The notes beneath the pieces were generated by a model. That model did not search any database. It saw only the letters and a program-made list of their open reading frames with translations, and was not told where the DNA came from. From positions 286,677 to 350,676 of the forward strand of contig NZ_VKDC01000008.1 in the NCBI RefSeq assembly GCF_007097395.1: a stretch of DNA of 64,000 nt, given 5' to 3'. Shown here piece after piece: positions 44,064-53,646 of the stretch (positions are counted from its first letter, which is position 1; the number at the start of each line of letters is the position of its first letter). The translations under genes and the position numbers were made by a program. The DNA comes from Fulvivirga sp. M361 (lineage in GTDB: Bacteria; Bacteroidota; Bacteroidia; Cytophagales; Cyclobacteriaceae).

Positions 44064-44645
44064 ATGAGGACTGAGAACGAATCGCGTCTGATAATCTTAC
44101 TTAAGAAAGGTGACAGTCGAGCCTTCGAGCAGATATATAACCTCTATTGGGAATCTCTCTATGCTATTGGATGCAATAGATTGCAATCCCAGGCCGAGGT
44201 TGAGGACGTTATTCAGGAGCTGTTCACCGGTATCTGGAATAAAAGACAATCTCTCGAAATTCGTGACGGTCTCAAAGTATATATATATACGGCGATGAAG
44301 TACAAGGTGATAGACCATATTCGTAAAAGGAAGCTGAATCAGGTGAATTTAGATCACGCCCAATCTACCTGTTGGGTTTCGACCAATAACACCTCAGAGG
44401 TACTTTCATTTAATGAGCTTTATGGCAGATTCAAAGTTGGCATTGAAAATTTGCCCGATCGCTGCAAGCTTGTTTTTAAGATGAGTCGTGAAATGGACAT
44501 GTCTTCCGACGAAATAGCCAAGGAATTGGACCTCTCTAAGCGAACTGTTGAAACTCAAATTTATAAGGCACTTAAATATTTGAGAAAGGACTTAAGTGAC
44601 TATACGGTTATTTTTTTAATTGCTCTATTATCTCTCTTCTTCTAG
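44064..44645 (+). CDS. ECF-type RNA polymerase sigma factor
   Basis: A 193-residue sigma factor of the extracytoplasmic-function group. Region 2 spans about residues 20-90 (FEQIYNLYWESLYAI, VEDVIQELFTGIWNKR and KVIDHIRKRK), region 4 about 125-180 (LPDRCKLVFKMSREMDMSSD, EIAKELDLSKRTVETQIYKA). It ends with a hydrophobic stretch (YTVIFLIALLSLFF), common in Bacteroidota sigma factors of SusC/D clusters. It is followed by the FecR anti-sigma gene 62 bases on, so it is held inactive until the outer-membrane SusC signals that substrate is bound. A TAATTTTG box lies close upstream. Confidence 0.9.
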   Translation: MRTENESRLIILLKKGDSRAFEQIYNLYWESLYAIGCNRLQSQAEVEDVIQELFTGIWNKRQSLEIRDGLKVYIYTAMKYKVIDHIRKRKLNQVNLDHAQSTCWVSTNNTSEVLSFNELYGRFKVGIENLPDRCKLVFKMSREMDMSSDEIAKELDLSKRTVETQIYKALKYLRKDLSDYTVIFLIALLSLFF

Positions 44646-44707
44646 TTTTTTAAAAAAATGTTAATTCTGGATACGTAAGTGGCGCTCATATTACGACTTT
44701 TTTATTA

Positions 44708-45688
44708 ATGAGTCGAAAAGTTACGAAAAACCAACTTGAACTACTTGCTGATAAAGTGCTGAAAGGCACTGCGACAGAACAGGAACAGGAGCAGCTAAAC
44801 ACCTGGTATCAATCGTTTGATGATCACAAAGTTTTGCTTTTTACGGATGAATCCCCAAGGGAGTTGCAGCTGAGGTTGTTGAATAGGATTAACGCTGACC
44901 TGCGTACCGACCTCAAGCCGGATAGAAGACAGAACAAGAGCTTTTTGAAATTGGCGGTCGCCATATCATTGATTTTTGTTTCAATAGCTTGCTTGTACTT
45001 AACCTTTGATAAAGATCCTGAAAAGTTTGGCTCGGAAGCATTCATTTTTTCAGAGTCAAAGAATACTCAGTGGGGGCAGAAAAAAGTGGTCAAACTTCCA
45101 GATGGAACAGTTGTCAAACTTAATTCAGGAACCAGCATAAAATATCCTCAGAACTTTCAAGTCGACAAGAGGCAAGTAGAATTATCAGGTGAAGCCTTTT
45201 TTGATGTGGCCCATGATGAAACGAGACCTTTCGTAATTAATGCGGGCGATATTGCTGTGAAGGTTTTAGGTACTTCATTCAACGTCAGGTCCTATTCGGA
45301 GGAATCGGAAATTGATGTAATGGTCATGACCGGTAAGGTCAGGGTCATCAAAAGTGAGACAGATGAATCTGTCACTCTTTTACCTGATCAAATGGCAACA
45401 TACTTCCCTTTGTCAAAGACGTTGGAAAGGAAATCGATACCGGATAAGGATGCCGTTTTTGGGTGGATTGATGGAAATTTGGTTTTTCGCGATCAAGATT
45501 TTCAGACAGTTATCAGGACACTCTCAAGATGGTATGGTGTGCAGTTTAGGGTAAGTGATGACCTTTTTCTGACCAAAAAGATTACTGCTAATTTCAGTAA
45601 TGCCTCACTAAAAGAAGTAATGAAAATATTGTCCCACAATTATGAATTTCGATTTAAAATAAAAGAAAAAATTGTTGAGATAAATTGA
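44708..45688 (+). CDS. FecR-family anti-sigma factor
   Basis: A 326-residue inner-membrane regulator. The cytoplasmic N-domain (residues 1-75) contains DKVLKGTATEQEQEQLNTWY, a single membrane helix lies near 77-98, and the periplasmic FecR domain spans about 110-240 (VVKLPDGTVVKLNSGTSIKY, EAFFDVAHDETRPFVINAG and VLGTSFNVRSY). The last 70 residues are a DUF4974-type domain (FQTVIRTLSRWYGVQF). It transmits the signal from the STN domain of the SusC receptor to the ECF sigma factor. A strong terminator-like hairpin follows its stop. Confidence 0.9.
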   Translation: MSRKVTKNQLELLADKVLKGTATEQEQEQLNTWYQSFDDHKVLLFTDESPRELQLRLLNRINADLRTDLKPDRRQNKSFLKLAVAISLIFVSIACLYLTFDKDPEKFGSEAFIFSESKNTQWGQKKVVKLPDGTVVKLNSGTSIKYPQNFQVDKRQVELSGEAFFDVAHDETRPFVINAGDIAVKVLGTSFNVRSYSEESEIDVMVMTGKVRVIKSETDESVTLLPDQMATYFPLSKTLERKSIPDKDAVFGWIDGNLVFRDQDFQTVIRTLSRWYGVQFRVSDDLFLTKKITANFSNASLKEVMKILSHNYEFRFKIKEKIVEIN

Positions 45689-45693
45689 TAATG

Positions 45694-45737
45694 AAAAAGC
45701 TGAGTGTGCTTTTGGGGAAAAGGGCTCAGCTTTTTTT
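45694..45737 (+). terminator. Rho-independent terminator after FecR gene
   Basis: AAAAAGCTGAG (45694-45704) and CTCAGCTTTTT (45725-45735) are perfect complements followed by a T run. This separates the sigma/FecR transcript from the SusC gene, which must have its own promoter in the 38 bases after it or be read through. Confidence 0.8.
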
Positions 45738-45775
45738 GAATAACAAGTTTTAGAATAAACCAAAACCTGAAATAT

Positions 45776-48700
45776 ATGAATGTAAAATTACGAAAAATTA
45801 TCTTGAACATGACCAAATCGACGATATATGCAACGATTTTTTGCTGTTCCCTCACTATAACATTTGGTTCAGATTCAGCGGCCCAGCGCAAGCAGCTCAA
45901 TGAAATTGATATCAATTTAAATTATCAGGGCTCGAATCTTTTGGAATTGATAGAGGAGATAGAAGAGGTTTCTGAGTTTTCCTTTGCGTACTCTAAAAAG
46001 GAGTTGTCCAAAAAATCAGTTTCAATTAAAGATGGTATTTGGAAGATGAGTGACTTGATGCGCAGCATTTCATTACAGTCGCATACTTCAATAAGGAGAG
46101 TGAATGAGACTATTTCTTTGAAAGGCTTAAAATCTGATCTGCCTGTGCCTAATGTCTACGAAGAAATTACTCCCGATGTGATCATTACTGGAAAAGTCAC
46201 TGATGAAAATGACGAAGGCCTGCCTGGCGCTACAGTTCTGGAAAAGGGTACTAATAACGGGACTATTACAGATGTGAGCGGTAATTATACGCTTAAAGTT
46301 TCAGATGATGCCATTTTGGTTATTTCATTTGTGGGATATGACGACGTGGAGGTGCCTCTGGCTGGAAGGGTTGTTATTGACGTAGAGATGACCACGAACA
46401 TTGAAAGCTTGCAGGAGGTAGTTGTTCTAGGATATGGAGTCACGGTAAAGAGAGAAGATTTGACAGGGGCAGTATCAAGTGCCGATTTGGATCAGGTAAA
46501 TGATTTTCCTAACGTATCTATTGTACAGGCGCTTCAAGGTAGAGTTGCTGGTCTTAATATTGGTGCCACCCAAACAGCGGGACAAAACCCTGTAATATCT
46601 GTCAGGGGGCAAAGCACTTTATCTAGTGGAAATGCTGCCAATGCCCCTCTTATCGTTTTAGACGGGATTATTTATAGAGGAAATCTTGTTGATTTGAACC
46701 CTGCTGATATTGGATCAATAGATGTATTGAAAGATGCGAGTTCTGCCGCTATCTATGGTTCACAGGCTTCTAATGGAGTCATATTGATTACTACGAAAAA
46801 AGGAAAAATATCGGTTAAGCCAACCATTGAGTACAATGCAAGTTATTCTATTCAGTCTCCAACAAGTAGTGCTTTTGTCCCCATGCAGGCAGCAGAATAC
46901 GAAGAATTTTATCAGGATATATTTTGGGCAGAAGGAGGTCGATTAGGGCCTGACTTTCTGGAAGTAGACCCTGATTATGTTTGGCAAGGTAATTTTAAAA
47001 CAAATGAAATAGCCCAAGGTTATGCCGATGGGATCGATACACCTTGGTGGGACTTGTTTACAGCAGACCCATTTGTTAATACCCACAATATAAGTATTCG
47101 TGGTAAAACAGAAACTATTGATTATTTTGTGTCAGGTGGTATTACCGATCAAAAAGGCTTCTTGAAAAACGATGAATATACGCGATACAATTTTAGGGCC
47201 AATATTGATATGCAAATTACTGATTGGTTAAAAATTGGGACGCAGAGCTTCCTATCCATAGGAGATTATTCGGGAGTAGATGCTGGGTTTAATACACCAT
47301 TTAAGTTACAGCCTTGGGCGCCAATTAGAGATGGCAATGGAGAAATCATCCCTCAACCAGAAGGATTTGTACTGAACCCTTACCTTACTATTGCTCAAGA
47401 TGATTCAAATATTGACAAAAACTACTTTAGTCTCTTATATGCAGATATAGAACTGCCATTAAAAGGGCTCTCTTACCGGGTTAATTACTCTAATAACTAC
47501 AGAACCCAGAATACTTATCGATTTAATCCTTCCGGAAATGGATTTACAGGTAGTGGGTTCAAAGATTACGGTGAATCATGGGACTGGACGTTTGATAATA
47601 TTTTAACCTACAAAAAAACGTTTAAACAAGACCATAACTTTAATGCTACGCTCTTATACGGTGTTGAAAACAGGAATATAAATTCTTTTAGAGCAACAGG
47701 TAATCAATATGACGTTGATCTTTTAGGATATGATTTTTTAGAAGCAGGAGATCCTCTTCAAAATGAAATTGAGTCAGAGAAGGAGGTAGAAAGTAGCTTA
47801 TACACCATGGCCAGGTTGTTATATGATTATAAGAACAAATATTATTTTACAGGAACTGTTAGAAGAGATGGTTTTTCCGGCTTTGGTTCCAATGATAAAA
47901 CGGCTGTATTTCCAACAGTAGCACTGGGTTGGGTTATAAGCAATGAAAGCATGTTTAAAGATACTCCCTGGTTGGATTTTCTTAAACTAAGAGGTTCTTA
48001 CGGCCAAACCGGAAGAAGAGGCATTGATCGTTATAGTACGCTTGGTGAAACGGAGAGAGAAGCCGATTACGTATTTGGTGATGGAAGTCAATCCTTTCTA
48101 GGTCAAGAAAATATAAGTCTTCCAAACAATGAACTAACTTGGGAAACAACTACCGGAACAAATTTAGGACTAGACTTTGAGATATTCGATTCTAAAATCA
48201 GGGGTAATGTAGAATATTATAACAATAAGACTGAAAATATTCTTTTTGGAATAGATATCCCGTTTGTTACAGGGTTTGAAGATATAAATACTAACATCGC
48301 AGAAGTTTCTAATCATGGATTGGAGTTTACACTTTCCAGTACCATAGTAAAAAATGATGATTGGAATTGGGAAGCCTCAGTAAATTTTAGTCGTTATAGA
48401 AACAAGATTGAATCTATTTTGGGAGCAGGTGGATTAGAAGGAGATGGACTTGAAGATGATCTTATTGAAGATAATTTGTTTATCGGAGAACCACAAAATG
48501 TAATTTACGACTATGAGGTAATCGGTATGTGGCAATTGGCTGATGAGGCCGACGGTTCAATCTGGGCCGGTTTTTTACCCGGAACTTATAAATTGAATGA
48601 TCTTGATGATAGTGGGGATATCTCTTCTTTAGATGACAGAAAAATAATAGGCTATCGAGATCCAGATTATCGTTTTGGTATTGCCAACACGGTTACTTAT

Positions 48701-49180
48701 AAAAACCTTAGTTTGTACGTTTTTATTAACTCAATCCAGGGAGGCAGTGATTTTTATTATGGTAATGACTCACCACATGCTGGAGTCAATTGGGGTACTT
48801 CAGGTACTTTGGCTAGTAATAATGTGCCAAGTGGTGCTTGGGATTATTGGATGCCAGAAAATCCCGATGCTACGTACAGACGTTTGGATGCAGCCTCTTC
48901 ATTAGGTGGCAATATTTATAATCAAAGAAGTTTTGTTCGCTTACAGGATATTTCTTTATCCTATTCTTTTCCTAGACAAATTCTAGATGCTTTAAAGCTG
49001 AGCAGGCTGAAATTATTTGTTTCAGGGAGGAATCTTGCTACTTGGACGAAATGGAACGGCCAAGATCCTGAAACACAAATTACTAATAACAATACCGGGC
49101 AAAACATTGCTAATAAGGGTTTTAGTGCTGGAATACCGCTTTTGAAAAGTTATTCAGTGGGTCTAAATGTTGAATTTTAA
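45776..49180 (+). CDS. SusC-type TonB-linked outer-membrane receptor with STN domain
   Basis: An 1134-residue outer-membrane transporter. Residues 1-35 hold a signal region; about 42-115 are a secretin/TonB N-terminal (STN) domain (NYQGSNLLELIEEIEEVSEF, SLQSHTSIRR), the part that signals to FecR. Then a carboxypeptidase-D-like beta domain (VIITGKVTDENDEGLPGATV and FVGYDDVEV), the SusC plug (VVVLGYGVTVKREDLTGAVS, SIVQALQGRVAGLN) and a large barrel ending in LNVEF. It binds and imports long glycan fragments with the SusD lipoprotein that follows 11 bases later. The STN domain links its filling state to ECF-driven transcription. Confidence 0.92.
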   Translation: MNVKLRKIILNMTKSTIYATIFCCSLTITFGSDSAAQRKQLNEIDINLNYQGSNLLELIEEIEEVSEFSFAYSKKELSKKSVSIKDGIWKMSDLMRSISLQSHTSIRRVNETISLKGLKSDLPVPNVYEEITPDVIITGKVTDENDEGLPGATVLEKGTNNGTITDVSGNYTLKVSDDAILVISFVGYDDVEVPLAGRVVIDVEMTTNIESLQEVVVLGYGVTVKREDLTGAVSSADLDQVNDFPNVSIVQALQGRVAGLNIGATQTAGQNPVISVRGQSTLSSGNAANAPLIVLDGIIYRGNLVDLNPADIGSIDVLKDASSAAIYGSQASNGVILITTKKGKISVKPTIEYNASYSIQSPTSSAFVPMQAAEYEEFYQDIFWAEGGRLGPDFLEVDPDYVWQGNFKTNEIAQGYADGIDTPWWDLFTADPFVNTHNISIRGKTETIDYFVSGGITDQKGFLKNDEYTRYNFRANIDMQITDWLKIGTQSFLSIGDYSGVDAGFNTPFKLQPWAPIRDGNGEIIPQPEGFVLNPYLTIAQDDSNIDKNYFSLLYADIELPLKGLSYRVNYSNNYRTQNTYRFNPSGNGFTGSGFKDYGESWDWTFDNILTYKKTFKQDHNFNATLLYGVENRNINSFRATGNQYDVDLLGYDFLEAGDPLQNEIESEKEVESSLYTMARLLYDYKNKYYFTGTVRRDGFSGFGSNDKTAVFPTVALGWVISNESMFKDTPWLDFLKLRGSYGQTGRRGIDRYSTLGETEREADYVFGDGSQSFLGQENISLPNNELTWETTTGTNLGLDFEIFDSKIRGNVEYYNNKTENILFGIDIPFVTGFEDINTNIAEVSNHGLEFTLSSTIVKNDDWNWEASVNFSRYRNKIESILGAGGLEGDGLEDDLIEDNLFIGEPQNVIYDYEVIGMWQLADEADGSIWAGFLPGTYKLNDLDDSGDISSLDDRKIIGYRDPDYRFGIANTVTYKNLSLYVFINSIQGGSDFYYGNDSPHAGVNWGTSGTLASNNVPSGAWDYWMPENPDATYRRLDAASSLGGNIYNQRSFVRLQDISLSYSFPRQILDALKLSRLKLFVSGRNLATWTKWNGQDPETQITNNNTGQNIANKGFSAGIPLLKSYSVGLNVEF

Positions 49181-49191
49181 GCAAAACTAAA

Positions 49192-50829
49192 ATGAAAAAT
49201 ATAGTATATATAGTGTTGTTATGCGTGTTTATCACTGCGTGTGATGAAGAAAAATGGTTGGAAGAAGAAGTTTTTAGCGCGTACACTTCAGATAATTCTT
49301 ACAGTACGCCCCAGCTTATAGATATTGCTGTGGTACAACTGTACAGGAATATTAGTGATATCCGCTATGGGGATATTAATACTGGTAGCACCTTTGCCTT
49401 TCAGTATACAACAGATTGCGGGTATAATTCCCTTAATTTAAACTCTAATCTTAACGGGTGGGGAGATAGTATAGTGCCTGAAAATGGTCAAGTTGAACAT
49501 TTTTGGGAGAAATATTTTAAAATAATCTATAATGCAAATGTAATATTAAATAGGATCGATGCTGTTGAATATACCTCAGAAGCTGAACGCAATATTAAAA
49601 TAGGAGAGGCCAAATTTTTTAGGGCCTATGCTTATAGAAGTTTGGTTATTTTGTACGGTGGTGTACCATTGGTATTGGAAGAAATCACTAGCCCAAAAAG
49701 GGACTTTGTTAGGGCTTCTGCAGAAGCTGTTTGGGAGCAAATAATTGATGACCTTACAGATGCAACACAATTATTGCCGGAAGCAGATGATGTGGAGCAA
49801 GATGGAAGAATAGCCAAAGGCGTAGCATACCATGCATTATCCGAGGCATATATAGTGGTCGAAGATTATCCAAAAGCTATAGCAGCAGCTTCAGAGGTAA
49901 TAGATAATTTGGGCTATGAGTTAATGAAAGTTCGTTTTGGTACTCGAAGTACTGAGCCAGGCGATGTATATTGGGACCTGTTTCGAAGGGGTAACCAAAA
50001 TAGAGGTTCAGGTAATACAGAAGCTATTTATGTATCACAATACGAATTTCTTACACCAGGTGGTGAAATTAATGATCTACTTCCTAGGTTCTCATTAGCA
50101 CAGTATTGGAGATTAACCGGTAATGATGGAGTAAATTTATTCACGGGCCCTACTAAGCGCAATGGTGGTAGAGGTATTGCCTGGTGGTCTCCATCAAATT
50201 ATGTAATAGATCAAATTTGGGAAAATTCACCAGGAGATATACGCAATTCCGAGTATAATGTTATTCGCGATTTAGTTGTTGATAATCCTGCATCGTCTTA
50301 TTTCGGTCAAAACATGGTGGAAAGTGGTGCCTTGGATGGTGTAAATATTCCTTTTGGTCGCCGATGGCCTGGTGCTATTTTTGCAAAATGTACACCAATT
50401 GATAATTTCCCGGAGGAAGTGGTTGATAACCAAGCTAACAATTCTCATCGCGATCGTTATGTGATGCGCTTGGCAGAAACTTATTTGTTAAGAGCAGAAG
50501 CCTACTTACTTAATGGGAATCCTGATGCTGCAGCAAATGATATTAATGAATTAAGGGCCAGATCATCAGCGCCTCTTATAACGGGTGGCGATGTAACTAT
50601 GGAATTCATTTTGGATGAAAGGGCAAGAGAGTTATTTGTGGAAGAGGAAAGATTACTTACGCTAATGAGAACAGGTACTATTGTAGAACGGGTTCGTCAA
50701 TTTAACCCGGTGCACAACGGTACTTACGGATCACTACAAATTTTTGACCACCAAAATGTATGGCCAATACCAAATAGGGATATCATTGTGAATTCTGACG
50801 CTGTATTAGAACAGAACCCGGATTATTAA
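49192..50829 (+). CDS. SusD/RagB-family glycan-binding lipoprotein
   Basis: A 545-residue outer-surface lipoprotein. MKNIVYIVLLCVFITACDEE gives the lipobox ITAC. SusD signatures include the N-terminal ISDIRYGDINTGST region, EAKFFRAYAYRSLVILYGGV (the TPR-like part), IAKGVAYHALSEAYIV and near the end YVMRLAETYLLRAEAYLLNG, ERARELFVEEERLLTLMRTG and QNPDY. It forms the lid of the SusC channel and binds the oligosaccharide. It is followed by a hairpin and by a sulfatase remnant, so the operon may end here. Confidence 0.92.
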   Translation: MKNIVYIVLLCVFITACDEEKWLEEEVFSAYTSDNSYSTPQLIDIAVVQLYRNISDIRYGDINTGSTFAFQYTTDCGYNSLNLNSNLNGWGDSIVPENGQVEHFWEKYFKIIYNANVILNRIDAVEYTSEAERNIKIGEAKFFRAYAYRSLVILYGGVPLVLEEITSPKRDFVRASAEAVWEQIIDDLTDATQLLPEADDVEQDGRIAKGVAYHALSEAYIVVEDYPKAIAAASEVIDNLGYELMKVRFGTRSTEPGDVYWDLFRRGNQNRGSGNTEAIYVSQYEFLTPGGEINDLLPRFSLAQYWRLTGNDGVNLFTGPTKRNGGRGIAWWSPSNYVIDQIWENSPGDIRNSEYNVIRDLVVDNPASSYFGQNMVESGALDGVNIPFGRRWPGAIFAKCTPIDNFPEEVVDNQANNSHRDRYVMRLAETYLLRAEAYLLNGNPDAAANDINELRARSSAPLITGGDVTMEFILDERARELFVEEERLLTLMRTGTIVERVRQFNPVHNGTYGSLQIFDHQNVWPIPNRDIIVNSDAVLEQNPDY

Positions 50830-50856
50830 ATTCCTTATGTTCTTTACTGAAAATAT

Positions 50857-50884
50857 AATGGGTTGGCCTGGAAAGCCTCCCATT
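50857..50884 (+). terminator. Possible terminator after SusD
   Basis: AATGGG (50857-50862) pairs with CCCATT (50879-50884), with an inner GGC/GCC stem. Only a short T-containing stretch follows, so it may be weak. Confidence 0.45.
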
Positions 50885-50902
50885 CATTTCCTAGAATAAA
50901 CT

Positions 50903-51226
50903 CCAGCACTTTGTGAGTTAACGGGTGTCGAACCTCCTTCTAAATTGTCGGGTTCTGACTTGATGCCTTAACTCAAAGATATGAGTACATCTGGGAAAGC
51001 GTATCAATTTACAATGGGAGCGCCCAATGGATATGAGATACGTGCAAAAAACATCATTATACCGAATAGAGAAAGGACTAAAACTAATGCAGATCACTCA
51101 ATGCTTTACTATTTAGAAAAGGACCCTAATGAGTTTAATAATTTAACCGATGACCCAGTTATGCAGGAATTAAGTGAAAAGATTAGTGCTGCTATTTTAA
51201 AAAAAATGAGCAAGTATATATTGTGA
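50903..51226 (+). pseudogene. Sulfatase C-terminal remnant
   Basis: The frame first reads PALCELTGVEPPSKLSGSDL, typical of the region after the second metal site of choline- or iduronate-type sulfatases, then a TAA stop at 50969, then in the same frame LKDMSTSGKAYQF and finally LYYLEKDPNEFNNLTDDP, the usual end. Thus about two thirds of the gene, including the formylglycine motif, is missing and an in-frame stop is present. An ORF of 81 codons from ATG 50981 stays open but codes only for the C-terminal tail. It runs into the next gene, whose ATG is 3 bases after its stop. Confidence 0.75.
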
Positions 51227-51228
51227 AA

Positions 51229-53616
51229 ATGAAGTGTCTTTCAATTTGTACCCTGATTTTAGCTGTTTTGCCACAATTTTCCTGTGATACAAAACCTATA
51301 GAAAAGGAATTAAACCCCTCATTGGTTTTGTGGTACAACAAGCCTGCTGAAAACTGGACTGAAGCGTTGCCCATTGGAAACGGCAGATTAGCTGGTATGA
51401 TTTATGGCCGTGTTGAAAATGAAACCATTCAGTTTAATGATGAAACTTTATGGACGGGACAGCCGCATGATTATGCGAACGAAGGGGCGCATAAAGTTTT
51501 GGAGGAAATAAGGCAGTTGCTTTGGAACGGTAAGCAAGAGGAAGCTGAGAAATTGGGTAACGAAAAGTTTATGTCGAAACCCTTAGGGCAGATGTGTTAT
51601 CAGCCTTTTGGTAATGTCTTACTGGATTTTATTGGGCATGAAAGTGCTACTAATTTTCAAAGAAAACTGGACTTGGAAGAAGCCATTTCTTTTGTTACGT
51701 ATGAAGTTGATGAAGTAAAATTCAAGCGGGAAATTTTTTCCTCTGAACCTGACCAGGCAATAATTATTAGACTGGAATCATCAAAAAACGGCACATTAAA
51801 TTTTAGTGCTGGATTAGATTCACCTCATGAAAAATATGACGTATTAGTTGATAGAAATGTAATAATTATTAGAGGAAAAGTTAACAATTATCCTAAAAAA
51901 AGAGAACGTAAAGGGGCACCTTACCCTGAAAGCAAACTCACTTTTGAGGCAAGATTACAAATAATTAATGAAGGTGGTGAAGTTGTTCAAAACGATAAAA
52001 CCATAAAAGTAGTTAATGCCAACAGTGCTACCTTAAAATTAGTAGCTGCTACCAGTTTTGTGAATTTTAAAGATATCAGTGGAAATCCATCTAAATGGTG
52101 TGAGAAACAGCTCAAAAATATAGAAAACAAGTCATTTTCAGAGTTAAAGGACACGCATGTATACGATTATCAAAAACTATTTAGTCGTGTAGCCTTAGAC
52201 CTTGGTAAATCTGAAATTTCAAATCGTCCAACCGATAAAAGACTGGTAACTTTTCGGCAAGATGGAGACCCCAGTTTGGTGTCTTTGCTTTATCAATATG
52301 GAAGATATTTGCTGATATCATCTTCTAGAGCGGGAACTCAACCAGCAAATTTACAAGGTATTTGGAATGATAAAATTTATCCTTCCTGGGACAGTAAGTA
52401 CACCATTAATATTAATACCCAAATGAACTATTGGTTGGCAGAGATGACCAATCTTTCAGAACTGGTAGATCCTTTAATTGGTATGGTTGAAGATCTTTCT
52501 GAAGCTGGAGAAAAGATAGCAAAAGAGCACTATAATATGGGTGGATGGGTGACACATCACAATACTGATATTTGGCGAGGAGCAGCTCCTATAAATAGAT
52601 CTAATCATGGTATTTGGCCGGTTGGCGGGGCTTGGTTAAGTCAGCATTTATGGTGGCACTACCAGTTTACTGAGGATGAAGAATATTTGAAAAAAAGAGG
52701 GTATCCTGCAATGAAAAAAGCGTCCCGGTTTTTTGTAGAATATTTAGTTCCTGATCCTGAAAACTCGAGTTGGTTAGTGAGTGGGCCAAGTAATAGCCCG
52801 GAAAATGGAGGGTTGGTTATGGCACCAACCATGGATCATCAAATTATTCGTAATCTTTTTGCAAATACCATTGAAGCTGCAGAAGTTTTAAGAGTTGATG
52901 CTGATTTTGTTAAGAAATTAGAAGAAAGACGTTCAAAAATAGCCCCCAATCAAATTGGTCAGTATGGGCAATTACAAGAGTGGTTAGAAGACAAAGATGA
53001 TCCTGAAAATGAACACCGTCATGTTTCTCATCTTTGGGGTTTGCATCCGGGCAACGAAATTCATCCATTAACTACTCCTGAATTGGCGGAAGCTTGTAAA
53101 GTAACCCTTTCACATCGTGGAGACGGAGGTACCGGATGGTCGCGTGCTTGGAAAATTAATTTTTGGGCAAGACTTTTGGATGGTGACCATTCATTTTTAT
53201 TACTAAAAAATTTAATGAAACCACCATCAAAAGATGGTGGGTCTATTTACCAAAATAAAGGGGGTTTATACAACAACCTGTTTGACGCACACCCCCCTTT
53301 TCAAATAGATGGGAACTTTGGGGCTACTTCCGGAATTACCGAAATGTTGTTGCAGTCACATTTACGTGATGACAATGGTGATTTCTATCAGGATATACTT
53401 CCGGCACTTCCATCAGCACTATCTTCTGGTAAAATAGAAGGAATAAAAGGTAAAGGAGGGTTTGAGATTTCTATTACATGGGAAAACGGTCAGTTGGTTC
53501 AAGTAGATGTGAAATCCCTTCTCGGAAATAATCTCAACCTGAGGTATTCAGGGAATTTAATTAAGCAAAGTACCAGTCCTGAAAAAATTTATTCATTTCA
53601 ACTTAAAGATTTCTGA
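51229..53616 (+). CDS. GH95 alpha-L-fucosidase, lipoprotein
   Basis: A 795-residue enzyme that hydrolyses alpha-1,2-linked (and related) L-fucose or L-galactose. MKCLSICTLILAVLPQFSCD gives a lipobox; GTG 51223 is an alternative start. GH95 features: LWYNKPAENWTEALPIGNGR opening the beta domain, INTQMNYWLAEMTNL around residue 397 with the paired Asn residues, LVSGPSNSPENG with Glu near 524, and FQIDGNFGATSGITEMLLQS with Asp near 693, the positions used in the inverting mechanism. All are present. Followed 30 bases later by a sulfatase, it probably acts on desulfated oligofucosides imported through SusC/D. Confidence 0.9.
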   Translation: MKCLSICTLILAVLPQFSCDTKPIEKELNPSLVLWYNKPAENWTEALPIGNGRLAGMIYGRVENETIQFNDETLWTGQPHDYANEGAHKVLEEIRQLLWNGKQEEAEKLGNEKFMSKPLGQMCYQPFGNVLLDFIGHESATNFQRKLDLEEAISFVTYEVDEVKFKREIFSSEPDQAIIIRLESSKNGTLNFSAGLDSPHEKYDVLVDRNVIIIRGKVNNYPKKRERKGAPYPESKLTFEARLQIINEGGEVVQNDKTIKVVNANSATLKLVAATSFVNFKDISGNPSKWCEKQLKNIENKSFSELKDTHVYDYQKLFSRVALDLGKSEISNRPTDKRLVTFRQDGDPSLVSLLYQYGRYLLISSSRAGTQPANLQGIWNDKIYPSWDSKYTININTQMNYWLAEMTNLSELVDPLIGMVEDLSEAGEKIAKEHYNMGGWVTHHNTDIWRGAAPINRSNHGIWPVGGAWLSQHLWWHYQFTEDEEYLKKRGYPAMKKASRFFVEYLVPDPENSSWLVSGPSNSPENGGLVMAPTMDHQIIRNLFANTIEAAEVLRVDADFVKKLEERRSKIAPNQIGQYGQLQEWLEDKDDPENEHRHVSHLWGLHPGNEIHPLTTPELAEACKVTLSHRGDGGTGWSRAWKINFWARLLDGDHSFLLLKNLMKPPSKDGGSIYQNKGGLYNNLFDAHPPFQIDGNFGATSGITEMLLQSHLRDDNGDFYQDILPALPSALSSGKIEGIKGKGGFEISITWENGQLVQVDVKSLLGNNLNLRYSGNLIKQSTSPEKIYSFQLKDF

Positions 53617-53646
53617 GAGTTTGAGATTAAAAATTTAAAACAAAAA

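Noticed and set aside
49576..49817. Two minus-strand open frames inside the SusD gene
   Set aside because: SusD motifs on the plus strand explain this DNA fully.
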